Assembly (NCBI RefSeq): GCF_018397995.1
Contig: NZ_BBQH01000020.1
Coordinates: 95,048 to 159,047, forward strand
Origin: Rhizomonospora bruguierae
GTDB lineage: Bacteria; Actinomycetota; Actinomycetes; Mycobacteriales; Micromonosporaceae
Reading direction: 5' to 3'
Length of the DNA: 64,000 bases
Below are positions 44,709 to 53,294 of the stretch, piece after piece. Positions within the stretch are counted from its first letter, which is position 1. Each line of letters begins with the position of its first letter. A model generated the notes under the pieces. The model worked only from the letters and a program-made list of their open reading frames with translations, was not told where the DNA came from and searched no databases. Both the position numbers and the translations under genes were made by a program.

Positions 44709-45041
44709 GTGGCAGTCAGGCGCAGCACCACCATCCGCGACAGGCACCGCGCCGTCATCGCCCGAGCCAAGCCCCCATGTGCACTGTGCGGGGGGCCCAT
44801 CGACTTCACCCTGACGGTGCTGCCCGAGCACGGCAGGCGCTGCAAGAGGGCCGGCTGTGAGGGTTGTGTGCCACACCCGATGAGTTTCGTCGTCGACCAC
44901 ATCGTGCCGCTCAACCGCGGCGGCACAGACACGCTCGACAACACGCAGCCAGCACATTGGCGATGCAATAGGCAGAAAAGCGACAGCGCTGACGGCGGAC
45001 CGATCCTGCGACGCAGCGGCAGCCTCAAACGCAAGACATAG
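44709..45041 (+). CDS. HNH endonuclease next to terminase
   Basis: This 110-residue protein has the HNH core VVDHIVPLNRGGTDTLDNTQPAHWRCNRQKSD (Asp63-His64, Asn78, His83) with zinc cysteines CALC (24, 27) and C-x4-C (45, 50). Small HNH proteins beside the terminase are needed for cos-type genome packaging in HK97-like phages. GTG 44709 is the best start by position; there is no clear ribosome site. The gene ends ~220 bp before the small-terminase candidate, the usual place of a cos site. Confidence 0.87.
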   Translation: MAVRRSTTIRDRHRAVIARAKPPCALCGGPIDFTLTVLPEHGRRCKRAGCEGCVPHPMSFVVDHIVPLNRGGTDTLDNTQPAHWRCNRQKSDSADGGPILRRSGSLKRKT

Positions 45042-45262
45042 ACCAGGGGGAATGCCCCCCCGCCCCGGTCCTGGCCTTCCTTCCCGGCATAGGCGGCATC
45101 TCTCTCCGGGTTTTTCCCACGCGGGGTCCCTAGCGGGCTGTGGTCGTCCAGTGCCGGCCGTTCTCGGCGTTTCGGTGCTCGGCAGTGGCGGACGAGAAGG
45201 CCGCGCAGGCGGAAATCTATGCGTGGGGTGGGGCCGATTCCGGCCCTGAGGGGGTGATTCGA
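45042..45262 (+). other. Intergenic region between HNH and terminase, candidate cos
   Basis: No convincing gene lies here. A short stem GGGGG-AATG-CCCCC is found at about 45049-45062, followed by a C-rich tract and a pyrimidine-rich stretch (near 45075-45120). In cos phages with an HNH gene, the cohesive site often lies in such a gap. A GTG at 45185 in the TerS frame would use part of it, but the better ribosome site points to 45263. Confidence 0.4.
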
Positions 45263-45556
45263 GTGGCCCGGACGCTGCGGGTGGTCACCGCCGATGAGCC
45301 GGCGGCGCCGATGAAGCCGAAAACGGTGACGGAGGCCGCCGACGCTGGCACCACCCGGGAGCTGCTGGTGGCGATGCGGGCCCGGATCGCGAAGGCGGTT
45401 GAGGACCGCAACACGCCGCCGCGTGACCTGGCCGCACTGACGAAGCGACTGGTTGAGGTGGTGCGCGACATCGAGGCGATCGACGCCCGGGAACAGCAGG
45501 AGGTCGAGCGTGACGGCCCGGTCTCCGACGAAGCGTTCGACGCGAAGGCTATCTGA
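45263..45556 (+). CDS. Terminase small subunit candidate
   Basis: The 97-residue product is mostly helical, with the pattern TRELLVAMRARIAKAVEDRNTPPRDLAALTKRLVEVVRDIEAID seen in small-terminase proteins that sit directly before TerL in many actinophages. GTG 45263 has GAGGGGG 8 nt upstream; starts at 45185 or 45254 would add a non-conserved N-terminus. It overlaps TerL by 47 nt. It may be the true TerS, with the P27-type protein upstream as a second DNA-binding component. Confidence 0.72.
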   Translation: MARTLRVVTADEPAAPMKPKTVTEAADAGTTRELLVAMRARIAKAVEDRNTPPRDLAALTKRLVEVVRDIEAIDAREQQEVERDGPVSDEAFDAKAI

Positions 45557-47048
45557 GGTAGCCCGCCACGTCGTTCTGCCGTCCGGCATCGTGTCAACGG
45601 GCTGGCCGGCTGTGCGGGAGAAGTGCCGCGAGTTCGGGGACGTCTTCGACGAGTGGCAGGAGGGCGCCGGCCGGGCGATCCTCGGCAAGCGCGCCGACGG
45701 CATCTACGCGGCCACGGTCGGCGGGGTGGTCCTCTCCATCCCCCGACAGGTTGCGAAAACGTTCCTCGTTGGCCGGATCATCTTCGCCTTGTGCGTGCTG
45801 TTTCCCGGCCTGAAGGTTGCGTGGACGGCGCACCGGACGCGCACGTCAACGATGACGTTCAGGAACTTGCAGGCGTTCGCCCGCCGGAAGCGGGTGCGTC
45901 CGTACCTGGCGTCGGGCAGGAACGATGGGATTCGCACCGCCAACGGCGAGCAGGAGATCGCGTTCCGCAACGGGTCGATCATCATGTTCGGCGCCCGCGA
46001 GGCCGGGTTCGGTCGCGGCTTCGACGAGATCGATGTCGAAGTTTTCGACGAGGCGCAGATCCTGACGGAGAAGGCCCTCGAGGACATGGTTGCCGCGACG
46101 AACCAGTCCCGGCACCCGCACGGCGCGCTCCTGTTCTACATGGGCACCCCGCCCAGGCCGATCGACCCGGGCGAAGCGTTCAGCCTGAAGCGGGCCAAGG
46201 CCCTGTCGGGCGACTCGCGCGACATGGTCTACATCGAGTGCTCCGCCGACGAGGACGCGGACCCGGACGATCGGGAGCAGTGGGAGAAGGCGAACCCTTC
46301 GTTCCCGGACCGCACGCCGCTTGTGTCGATGCTTCGGCTGCGGGAGAACCTCGCGTCGGATGAGGCGTGGCTTCGTGAGGGGCTGGGCATCTGGGACGCG
46401 ACCAAGTCTTCCGGCGTGATCCCGAAGCAGTCGTGGAAGGACCAGCTCGACGAGCATTCGGTCGCCGCGGACCGGTTCGCCCTGGGCGTGGAGTGCGGCC
46501 CGGATCTCGCCTGGGCATCGGTGGTCCTGGCCGGCCAGCGCACCGATGGCGGCTGGCACATGGAGCTGGACGAGGATCAGCACACGAAGGGCCGCGGGGT
46601 TGCGTGGGTGGTGCCGCATCTCGAGGCGGTGTTGAAGCTGAATCCGCAGATCCGCGCTGTGGTCGCGGATGTGGCGGGGCCGATTGCGGCGCTGCTGGAG
46701 CAGTACTCGCCGGGCCGGTGGCGATTCAAGGGCACGCGCATCGAGGTGACGCCGGTGAAGGTGGCCGAGCTGGGCGCCGGATGCGCCCGGGTGCTCGACG
46801 GGATCGTGACCGGGTGGCTCTGGCATATCGGGCAGCCGCAGTTCACCTCGGCGGCGCTCCCTGCAGGGAAGCGGGCGCTCGGGGACACGGGCATGTGGGT
46901 GTGGTCCCGCAAGACGGCCGAGTCGGATATCACGCCGATTCAGGCGGGCACCCTGGCGCTGGTTGGGGCGCAGATGAGCAAGCCGAAGAAGCCCATGCGC
47001 AGCGCGGGGCGTAGCAACAGCGCAGGCAGGAAGGCGGTGCTGCTCTGA
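45510..47048 (+). CDS. Terminase large subunit
   Basis: This 512-residue packaging motor has an N-terminal ATPase with Walker A-like SIPRQVAKTF near residue 74-83 and Walker B VEVFDEAQIL near 178, and a C-terminal nuclease with acidic residues in GVECGPDLAW near 328 and VVADVAGP near 385. The Walker A reads VAKT where VGKT is more common. GTG 45510 has AGGAGG 8 nt upstream and lies within the TerS gene. The stop shares a base with the portal ATG (TGATG). Confidence 0.92.
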   Translation: MTARSPTKRSTRRLSEVARHVVLPSGIVSTGWPAVREKCREFGDVFDEWQEGAGRAILGKRADGIYAATVGGVVLSIPRQVAKTFLVGRIIFALCVLFPGLKVAWTAHRTRTSTMTFRNLQAFARRKRVRPYLASGRNDGIRTANGEQEIAFRNGSIIMFGAREAGFGRGFDEIDVEVFDEAQILTEKALEDMVAATNQSRHPHGALLFYMGTPPRPIDPGEAFSLKRAKALSGDSRDMVYIECSADEDADPDDREQWEKANPSFPDRTPLVSMLRLRENLASDEAWLREGLGIWDATKSSGVIPKQSWKDQLDEHSVAADRFALGVECGPDLAWASVVLAGQRTDGGWHMELDEDQHTKGRGVAWVVPHLEAVLKLNPQIRAVVADVAGPIAALLEQYSPGRWRFKGTRIEVTPVKVAELGAGCARVLDGIVTGWLWHIGQPQFTSAALPAGKRALGDTGMWVWSRKTAESDITPIQAGTLALVGAQMSKPKKPMRSAGRSNSAGRKAVLL

Positions 47049-48508
47049 TGGACGCGATCACCCTGCCGGCCGTCTCTGACGACGACAACCGCACCCTGAA
47101 TCTGCTGCTGGAGCAGCTCGACGCGAAGGCCCGGCGGAACAAGCTCCGGTCGGCGTACTACGACATGAAGCACATGACGAAGCTGGTCGGGTCGGTGATT
47201 CCGCCGACGTACTGGAAGCTCGGCACCGTGCTCGGCTGGTCGGGTAAGGCCGTGGACATCCTGGCCCGCCGCACCAACCTTGACGGTTTCGTGTGGCCCG
47301 ACGGCGACCTGAACAGCCTTGGGTGGCGTGAGGTGTGGGAGGGCAACAACCTTCGCTCCGAGGTGTCGCAGGGCACGACCTCGGCGCTGATCCACTCGAC
47401 GGCGTTCATCGTGAACACGCAGGGCGGCGAGGGCGAGCCGGATGCGCTGATCCATTTTCGGGACGCGAAGAACGCCACCGGCGAGTGGAACGGCCGCACC
47501 AGACGGCTGGACAGCCTGCTGTCGATCATCGCCCGCGACGGCGAGGACCAGCCGACGGAGCTCGCGCTGTACCTGGATGGCCGGACCATCACCGCCAAGA
47601 AAGACTCCTCCGGCTGGTCGGTGGACGTGCAGGAACACGACTGGCGTGTGCCGGCTGAGCCGCTGCCGTACAAGCCGCGGTTGGACCGGCCGTTCGGGTC
47701 GTCGCGGATCTGCCGCGAGGCCATGAAGCTGCAAGATCAGGCGACCCGGGCGCTGATCCGACTGGAGGCGCACTCCGACATCTACGCCATCCCGGACCTG
47801 TGGCTGCTCGGCGCCGACCAGTCGATTTTCAAGAACGCCGACGGGTCGCTGAAGGCCGCGTGGCAGGTCGTGATGGGCCGCATCAAGGGCGTCCCTGACC
47901 GTGAGGGCGATGACGCACGCGACGACCAGCTCGACCGGGCGGACGTGAAGCAGTTCCCGGCAGCATCGCCGGCGCCGCATCTGGAAGCCTTGAACGCGTT
48001 CGCGAAGATGTTCGCCCGGGCGAAGTCGCTGCCGGACACGGCGGTGGCGATCACCGATATGGCGAACCCGACGAGCGCGGAATCCTACGACGCGTCTCAG
48101 CATGAACTGATCGCGGAGGCGGAGGGCGCGACCGACGACTGGTCGCCGTATCTGCGCCGCGCCGGGATACGGGCTCTGGCGATGGCGAACGGCATCGCGG
48201 CCAAGGACATCCCCGCCAAGTGGGCGACGATTGACACGAAGTGGCGTGACCCGCGGTACCTGAGCAGGGCAGCCCAGGCGGACGCTGGCACGAAGCAGCT
48301 TTCTGCGATCCCGTGGCTGGCCGACACGGAGGTCGGCCTGGAGCTGTTGGGCTTGGATCGGCAGCAGATTGAGCGGGCGATGGCGGAGCAGCAGCGGGCG
48401 CAGGCCGGGCAGCGGCTGCGTGAGCAGCTGGCTGCGGCGGCGCAGGCGGCCCGCCAGGATCCGGCGGTGGCGGCTCTCGAGGCGGGCACCGGTGGCAACG
48501 GCGGCTGA
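47048..48508 (+). CDS. Portal protein (SPP1 Gp6-like)
   Basis: This 486-residue protein is of the usual length for the dodecameric portal through which DNA enters the head. Recognisable parts are the N-terminal clamp region (NKLRSAYYDMKHMTKLVGSVIPP), the stem and wing (RPFGSSRICREAMKLQDQATRALIRLEAHSDIYAIPDLWLLG) and the SAESYDASQHELIAEAEG segment near 340. The end is a Gln/Ala-rich helix. It is coupled to TerL by TGATG. Confidence 0.92.
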   Translation: MDAITLPAVSDDDNRTLNLLLEQLDAKARRNKLRSAYYDMKHMTKLVGSVIPPTYWKLGTVLGWSGKAVDILARRTNLDGFVWPDGDLNSLGWREVWEGNNLRSEVSQGTTSALIHSTAFIVNTQGGEGEPDALIHFRDAKNATGEWNGRTRRLDSLLSIIARDGEDQPTELALYLDGRTITAKKDSSGWSVDVQEHDWRVPAEPLPYKPRLDRPFGSSRICREAMKLQDQATRALIRLEAHSDIYAIPDLWLLGADQSIFKNADGSLKAAWQVVMGRIKGVPDREGDDARDDQLDRADVKQFPAASPAPHLEALNAFAKMFARAKSLPDTAVAITDMANPTSAESYDASQHELIAEAEGATDDWSPYLRRAGIRALAMANGIAAKDIPAKWATIDTKWRDPRYLSRAAQADAGTKQLSAIPWLADTEVGLELLGLDRQQIERAMAEQQRAQAGQRLREQLAAAAQAARQDPAVAALEAGTGGNGG

Positions 48509-49205
48509 CGTCGCCGCGCATCGTGCGGCGCAGCAGGACATCGTCACGCTGGCAACCGCGGATCTGAACCGCTGGTGGTTGCAGGTGTCCGGCTGGGCGC
48601 CCGACGCGCTCACGGTGGCCATGGAGCAGTACGTCGCGGATCTGGTCGTCGCGTACGGGGATATGGCTTCGGTGATCGCCGCGGACTGGTATGACGAGCT
48701 GCGCGCCGAGGCGCAGGCGCCGGGCCGGTTCCGGGCGTCGATGGCGGCGCCGGCCCCGGCCGAGCAGGCATCGGCGGTCGCACGGTGGGCTGCCGGTCCG
48801 CTGTACGCCGAGCAGGCCGATCCGGCACAGGTGCTGCGGCTGCTTGCTGGTGGCGTGCAGCGCCTCGTCTTGCAGCCGGCCCGGGCGACGATCGCGACCA
48901 GCGCCGGACGGGATCCGGCCGGCGTGCGGTGGGCGCGAGTGCCCGGGCGGGCGAACGCCTGCGCCTTCTGCCGCCTGACCGCAAGTCGGGGGGCGGTGTA
49001 CCACTCGCAGGCGAAAGCCGGCGGGTCGCTGATGACCCGCTACCACACCAAGTGCGGCTGCGTGGCGACGCCGATCTGGCCGGGCCAGTCGGAGCCGTAC
49101 GACGTGGACGCGCTGTTGCAGGAGTACAACGCGGCCCGGGCGAAGGCCGGCGGGGATCCCCGCGCCATCGCCGCCCAGATGCGCGAAGACCTGGGCATCA
49201 ACTGA
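48492..49205 (+). CDS. MuF-like minor head protein
   Basis: This 237-residue protein carries the MuF zinc signature: CAFCRLTASRGAVYHS, then RYHTKCGC, near 158-195. MuF-type proteins sit at the portal and help head assembly or are injected. GTG 48492 overlaps the end of the portal gene by 17 nt. The helical N-terminal part is also typical (QQDIVTLATADLNRWW, MEQYVADLVVAYGDMASVIAADWYDELR). Confidence 0.88.
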   Translation: MATAADVAAHRAAQQDIVTLATADLNRWWLQVSGWAPDALTVAMEQYVADLVVAYGDMASVIAADWYDELRAEAQAPGRFRASMAAPAPAEQASAVARWAAGPLYAEQADPAQVLRLLAGGVQRLVLQPARATIATSAGRDPAGVRWARVPGRANACAFCRLTASRGAVYHSQAKAGGSLMTRYHTKCGCVATPIWPGQSEPYDVDALLQEYNAARAKAGGDPRAIAAQMREDLGIN

Positions 49206-49261
49206 CTCCCCGCCCAGGTGGCGGGTTGGCATCACCAAGCACGGACCCCAGGAGGGCCGCC

Positions 49262-49747
49262 ATGCCGGAAGGCACCGAAACCGAACCGCAGGTCACCGAG
49301 CCGACGCCCCCGGAGGGTGGCGAGCCGAAGACCTTCGACGCCGAGTACGTCGAGAAGCTCCGCAAGGAGAACGCGAGGTACCGCACCGAGGCCAAGGCGA
49401 ACGCTGAGGCGGCGAAGCGCCTCGGCGAGATCGAAGAGGCCAACAAGACCACCGAGCAGAAGGCGGCCGAGAAGCTCGCTGCCGCGGAGAAGGCCGCAGC
49501 CGACGCCCAGGCCGCCGTCCTGCGACGTGACGTCGCCCTGGAGCACAAGCTCGGCAAGGACGACGCGGCGCTGCTCGACACGATCCTCGACGAAACCGCG
49601 ATGCGCGCCCTGGCCGCGCGGCTGGGCGCGGACGGCAAGAAGAAGGGCAACTACGTGCCCCGTGAGGGCAACAAAACCAAGACTGCCGGGACCGGCGCGA
49701 GCGACGAGCGTGAGTTCGTGCGTGAGCTGTTCGGGTCGGGCGGCTGA
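49262..49747 (+). CDS. Scaffolding protein
   Basis: This 161-residue protein is acidic at the start and then forms a long coiled coil (EYVEKLRKENARYRTEAKANAEAAKRLGEIEE..., AAEKLAAAEKAAADAQ), ending in the conserved C-terminal REFVRELFG, the classic form of scaffold genes placed before the capsid gene. It would guide capsid assembly and then leave the head. ATG 49262 has AGGAGG upstream. Confidence 0.88.
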   Translation: MPEGTETEPQVTEPTPPEGGEPKTFDAEYVEKLRKENARYRTEAKANAEAAKRLGEIEEANKTTEQKAAEKLAAAEKAAADAQAAVLRRDVALEHKLGKDDAALLDTILDETAMRALAARLGADGKKKGNYVPREGNKTKTAGTGASDEREFVRELFGSGG

Positions 49748-49767
49748 TCCGAGGGGAACCAACCACC

Positions 49768-50667
49768 ATGGCCGTGTTCGGTAGCACCGACGCCAAGGTC
49801 CTCATGCCGCGGAGCATCGCCGACGGCATGGTGAAGGACACCAAGACCGGATCCACCGTCGCCGCCCTGTCCGGGCGTGAGCCGATGCGGTTCGGCGACA
49901 CCGACATCATCACCTTCAACGACTTCCCGAAGGCGGAGTTCGTCACTGAGGGTGCGGAGAAGTCGTCGAGCAAGCACGGCTTCGGCTACGTGACCGCCAC
50001 GCCGAAGAAGGCGCAGGTCACGATGCGGTTCAACGAGGAGGTTCAGTGGGCTGGCGAGGATTACCAGCTGGGCATCTTCAGCGAGCTGTCGGCGGCCGGC
50101 GCGGTGGCGCTGGCTCGGGCCCTGGACCTGGGTCTGTACTACCGGATCAACCCGCTGGCGGGTACCGCGATCTCGGGGTGGACGAACTACCTGAACGCCA
50201 CCACGATGCGCGTGGAGGCCAGCAGCGACGACCCCGGTCCCGACGTAGATGTCGAGACGGCGGTCGGTCTGGTGATCGGCGCACAGAAGCCGGTGAACGG
50301 CATCGCGTTCGACCCGTCGTACGCGTGGCAGCTGGCCACGGCCCGCTACAGCGACGGCCGGAAGAAGTTTCCGGAGTTGGGCTTCGGCGTGAACATCACC
50401 AACTTCGGCGGTCTGCCGGCGTCGGTGTCCGACACCGTGTCGGGGCGCCCGGAGGCCACCGACACGAAGGTCCGGGCGGTCGTCGGTGACTTCCGCTCCG
50501 GCATCCGCTGGGGTGTGCAGCGGAACCTGCCGGTGGAGCTGATCCGTTTCGGTGACCCGGACGGGCAGGGCGACCTGAAGCGGCAGAACCAGATCGCGCT
50601 CCGGCTGGAGATCGTCTACGGCTGGTACGTGTTCGCGAACCGCTTCGCTGTCATCGAGGAGGGCTGA
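49768..50667 (+). CDS. Major capsid protein (HK97 fold)
   Basis: This 299-residue HK97-type capsid protein has an N-terminal arm (MPRSIADGMVKDTKTGSTVAAL), E-loop segment (DIITFNDFPKAEFVTEGAEKSS), spine helix (LSAAGAVALARALDLGLYYRIN) and the late A-domain strands (RSGIRWGVQRNLPVELIRFGD, RLEIVYGWYVFANRFAVI). There is no delta or protease domain, so a separate scaffold is used. It has an AGGGGAACC ribosome site. Confidence 0.93.
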   Translation: MAVFGSTDAKVLMPRSIADGMVKDTKTGSTVAALSGREPMRFGDTDIITFNDFPKAEFVTEGAEKSSSKHGFGYVTATPKKAQVTMRFNEEVQWAGEDYQLGIFSELSAAGAVALARALDLGLYYRINPLAGTAISGWTNYLNATTMRVEASSDDPGPDVDVETAVGLVIGAQKPVNGIAFDPSYAWQLATARYSDGRKKFPELGFGVNITNFGGLPASVSDTVSGRPEATDTKVRAVVGDFRSGIRWGVQRNLPVELIRFGDPDGQGDLKRQNQIALRLEIVYGWYVFANRFAVIEEG

Positions 50668-50671
50668 CCGG

Positions 50672-50842
50672 GTGGCGCAGTCGACGAAGCAGGTGCGGGT
50701 GGTCGCTAAGGCCACCCCCACCCCGGGTCAGAGTTTCGAGCCGACGGCGTTTTTCGACGCCGACGGCAACCCCATCGACATCGCGGACCTGGCGGCGGCT
50801 GTCGCCGACCTGACCGCCCGCGTCGAGGCATTGGAGAGCTGA
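50672..50842 (+). CDS. Small head-associated protein (56 residues)
   Basis: GTG 50672 starts four bases after the capsid stop. The 56-residue product ends with a segment FFDADGNPIDIADLAAAVADLTARVEALE: a short motif seen in head fibre or decoration proteins followed by a trimer-type coiled coil. Its stop shares a base with the next ATG (TGATG). The head-fibre assignment is an inference from location and shape. Confidence 0.6.
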   Translation: MAQSTKQVRVVAKATPTPGQSFEPTAFFDADGNPIDIADLAAAVADLTARVEALES

Positions 50843-51117
50843 TGCGGCTGCAACGCCTGCGCGGCAAGTCCGGCTCGGTGGTGAACGTCGACGACGTCAC
50901 CGCGGAGCGGCTGCTCGCCGAGGGGTGGGAGCCGGCGCCGAAGCCGACCGCCGAAGCCGCGGCGGTCGACGGGTACGCCGGGATGAAGGTCGCCGAGCTG
51001 CGGGCCGAGATCGAGCGGCGCAACGAGGGCCGCGACGAGGAAGAACGGATCCCCGCCGAGGGGAAGAAGGCCGACCTGGTCGCCGCCCTCGAGGCGGACG
51101 ACGCCGACAACGAGTGA
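50842..51117 (+). CDS. Small head protein with SAP-like motif
   Basis: The product has 91 residues. The N-terminal ~40 residues are beta-rich and contain a helix (TAERLLAEGWEPAP), then a SAP-like DNA-binding helix pair (MKVAELRAEIERRNEG, PAEGKKADLVAALEADD). Proteins of this type lie between capsid and connector genes in actinophages and may bind packaged DNA or the head joint. Confidence 0.72.
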   Translation: MRLQRLRGKSGSVVNVDDVTAERLLAEGWEPAPKPTAEAAAVDGYAGMKVAELRAEIERRNEGRDEEERIPAEGKKADLVAALEADDADNE

Positions 51118-51133
51118 GGGGGTGGGGCGACTC

Positions 51134-51610
51134 ATGGCTGAGATCATCAAGGTGGCCGACCTGCCCGCGAACCTGCGGTCTGCGGAGCTGGTCGACGTGA
51201 TGGTCGCTGGCGCCAACGCCAAGGCAGCCAGGGTCGCCCCATGTCTCATCGCCGAGGATCCGGAGCCGACCGAGGATCAGCTGGCCGAGGCGCGGCTGAT
51301 CCTCATCGGCGCGGTGACGCGGTGGTCGGAGGCCGGCTCGGGCGCTGTGTCCAGCAGGACGGAGCAGGCCGGCCCATATGCCGCGACGACGACGATCGAC
51401 ACCCGGCCGCGGACGGGCTACAACCTGTGGCCGTCGGAGATCCAGCAGTTGCAGGAGTTGTGCCGGTCCGCGGGGAAGTCGGGGGCGTTCACGGTCGACA
51501 CCGCCCCGGGTGGCGGGTCGCTGCATGTGCCGTGGTGCTCGCTCAACTTCGGCGCCGTGTACTGCTCGTGTGGTGTTGATCTGACCGGCGACCAGCCACT
51601 GTACGAGTGA
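51134..51610 (+). CDS. Head-tail connector/adaptor protein
   Basis: This 158-residue protein occurs at the usual place of the Gp6/adaptor that binds below the portal. A helical N-terminus (AEARLILIGAVTRWSEAGSG) is followed by the GPYAATTTIDTRPRTGYNLWPSEIQQLQELC segment, typical of actinophage adaptors, and a cysteine-containing tail. ATG 51134 is preferred to GTG 51122 since GGGG lies 7-9 nt upstream. Confidence 0.75.
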   Translation: MAEIIKVADLPANLRSAELVDVMVAGANAKAARVAPCLIAEDPEPTEDQLAEARLILIGAVTRWSEAGSGAVSSRTEQAGPYAATTTIDTRPRTGYNLWPSEIQQLQELCRSAGKSGAFTVDTAPGGGSLHVPWCSLNFGAVYCSCGVDLTGDQPLYE

Positions 51611-51619
51611 GGAGGGGCC

Positions 51620-51961
51620 GTGGGGCTCAACACCGCAGGACTCAACGCCCTGCTCGACCAAGGCCGCGCAGCCACGATCTGGGTGGCGGTCGGCTCGGGC
51701 ACGGGCGCGGGCAACCAGACCAGCAACGAGCGGATCCAGGCGACCTGGAATCCGGCGTCCGGGGCGGTGCTGACCGCGTCGGGGACGCCGTTCCAGTTCA
51801 CCGGCGACCCGGAGGCCGCCGCAACGCACGTGCTGCTGTTCTCCGCGCAGACGTCCGGAACGTTCCTCGGCTTCGTGCCCCTCGCCGGCGACCAAGCTTT
51901 CAATGCCGCGGGCAGCTACGAGGCCACCAGCCTGACGATCACCGGCACCTCGCCGGCCTGA
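51620..51961 (+). CDS. Gp80-like phage appendage/tail fibre protein
   Basis: The 113-residue product is beta-rich. It begins LNTAGLNALLDQGRAATIWVAVGSGTG and continues with QATWNPASGAVLTASGTPFQF, then THVLLFSAQTSGTFLGFVPL and ATSLTIT. This succession matches the small Gp80-type fibre proteins of actinophages. It is placed within the connector genes next to a DUF4082-containing protein, so it may decorate the head or neck. Confidence 0.7.
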   Translation: MGLNTAGLNALLDQGRAATIWVAVGSGTGAGNQTSNERIQATWNPASGAVLTASGTPFQFTGDPEAAATHVLLFSAQTSGTFLGFVPLAGDQAFNAAGSYEATSLTITGTSPA

Positions 51962-51974
51962 CGGGGGGCTCGCC

Positions 51975-53045
51975 GTGGCCACGATTTTCGGCGGTGCGCC
52001 GGGGCCGTCCGCCACCTTTGATGACGGCACCACGATCGAGCTGGGGATGGTGTGGCGGTCCGCGGTTGACACGTCGTGGGTTGGCGTGTGGGTGTGGGGG
52101 CCGGACATACCACCCACCTCGGTGACCGTCTCTGGGTGGCAGGTGACCTCGGACATCAGCGGCACGCTGCTGGCCAGCAAGGCGGCTGCCGCGCCGCTCA
52201 CGTCCGGCGCCTGGAACCTCGTCCAGTTCGACGAGCCGGTGCCGGTGGTGGTGGGTGAGCACTACTGCGCCCAGTACCGCTCCAACGGCCCGTACGCCGC
52301 CGAGCCGGGGCGTTTCACCGCCGCCGCGGTCACCAATGGTGACCTCACGGCGATCCGGCACGCGACTGAGCCGCCGGGTGATCCGCTGGCTAACGGCCGC
52401 TATTTGGAGGGTGTCGGGTTCGCCGCCGGCAACGGCGGCGGGGCGTGGTACGGCATCGACGTCGAGGTTGGCGGCGGCGCCCCGGAGCCCGCGCAGGGGT
52501 CCGCCGCACTGGGCCTTGACCTGGAGGTGGCCGCTGTCGGTGGCCGCCGGTCCGCCGGGACTGCCGGCGCGGCGCTCGCTCTGGCTGTCGCTGCGGTCGG
52601 GCGTGCGCCGGTCGTGGCTCCCGCTTCGGGGGCTGCGGACCTTGGGGTCGTGCTGTCGGTGCGGGCGACGGGTTGGGCGCCGGGCGACGGTCAGGACGGC
52701 CGCGGGGAGACGGTGACGATCGTGCGCTCCGCGCCGTCAGGCGTGGACCCCTACGGCGATCCGCTGCCGTCCACCGTGGAGCGCATCCCGATTGGGCGTT
52801 GCATCGTCGCGGACGGCGCCACGAGCTCGGCGGCCGGTCTGGAGCCGGCCACCTACGGCCGCGACCCGATTGTGACGGACTACCTGGTGCTGCCGCCGGC
52901 GGACGCGCCGGCGGTGCTGCACACCGACCAGGTTGAGATCCGCGGGCTGCTGTGCGACGTGGTGGGCCGGCCGTTCTTCTGGCGCAACGCCTTGACCGGG
53001 ACGGCGTTCGGTAGCCAGTTCCGGGCGAACGCGGCGGAGGGGTGA
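51975..53045 (+). CDS. DUF4082 domain fused to head-closure (stopper) protein
   Basis: The product has 356 residues. Residues ~1-165 resemble DUF4082, a beta-sandwich found in surface-attached carbohydrate-related proteins (IELGMVWRSAVDTSWVGVWVWGP, LTSGAWNLVQFDEPVPVVVGEHYCAQYRSNG, YLEGVGF). Three short Ala/Gly/Leu-Val repeats follow (about 170-240). The last ~115 residues (VDPYGDPLPSTVERIPIGRC, DPIVTDYLVLPPADAPAVLHTDQVEIRG, GRPFFWRNALTGT) are the usual head-tail stopper. Such a fusion is uncommon and would put a surface domain on the neck. Confidence 0.75.
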   Translation: MATIFGGAPGPSATFDDGTTIELGMVWRSAVDTSWVGVWVWGPDIPPTSVTVSGWQVTSDISGTLLASKAAAAPLTSGAWNLVQFDEPVPVVVGEHYCAQYRSNGPYAAEPGRFTAAAVTNGDLTAIRHATEPPGDPLANGRYLEGVGFAAGNGGGAWYGIDVEVGGGAPEPAQGSAALGLDLEVAAVGGRRSAGTAGAALALAVAAVGRAPVVAPASGAADLGVVLSVRATGWAPGDGQDGRGETVTIVRSAPSGVDPYGDPLPSTVERIPIGRCIVADGATSSAAGLEPATYGRDPIVTDYLVLPPADAPAVLHTDQVEIRGLLCDVVGRPFFWRNALTGTAFGSQFRANAAEG

Positions 53046-53048
53046 GCC

Positions 53049-53294
53049 ATGGCAGGACCGAAGGTGACACTCGACCACGGTGGCATCGCCGAGCTGCTCA
53101 GGTCTTCCGGCTTCGCTGGCGCAGTGAACGCGGTGGCGAAGCAGGTCGCGGCAGCGTCTGGTGGGGAGATGGAGTCGTACACCACCGACCGGGCTGCCGC
53201 GCTGGTGAAGGTGAAGGCTGACCGGCAGGCCCGGGATGGTGCGCTGACCCGTGCCGCCGCCGCAGTGGGGCTCGAAGTCAGGCAGAAGAAGTGA
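53049..53294 (+). CDS. Neck/tail-completion protein (HK97 gp10-like)
   Basis: This 81-residue protein is found where HK97 gp10-type proteins usually are, between stopper and tail terminator. The helical start (HGGIAELLRSSGFAGAVNAVAKQVAAASG) and the YTTDRAAALVKVKADRQARDGALTRAAAAVG end match the short actinophage form. Its stop overlaps the next GTG (GTGA). Confidence 0.75.
   Translation: MAGPKVTLDHGGIAELLRSSGFAGAVNAVAKQVAAASGGEMESYTTDRAAALVKVKADRQARDGALTRAAAAVGLEVRQKK

Noticed and set aside
45185..45262. Longer start for the small terminase at GTG 45185.
   Set aside because: No ribosome site and an unconserved-looking N-terminus; GTG 45263 has GAGGGGG at good spacing.
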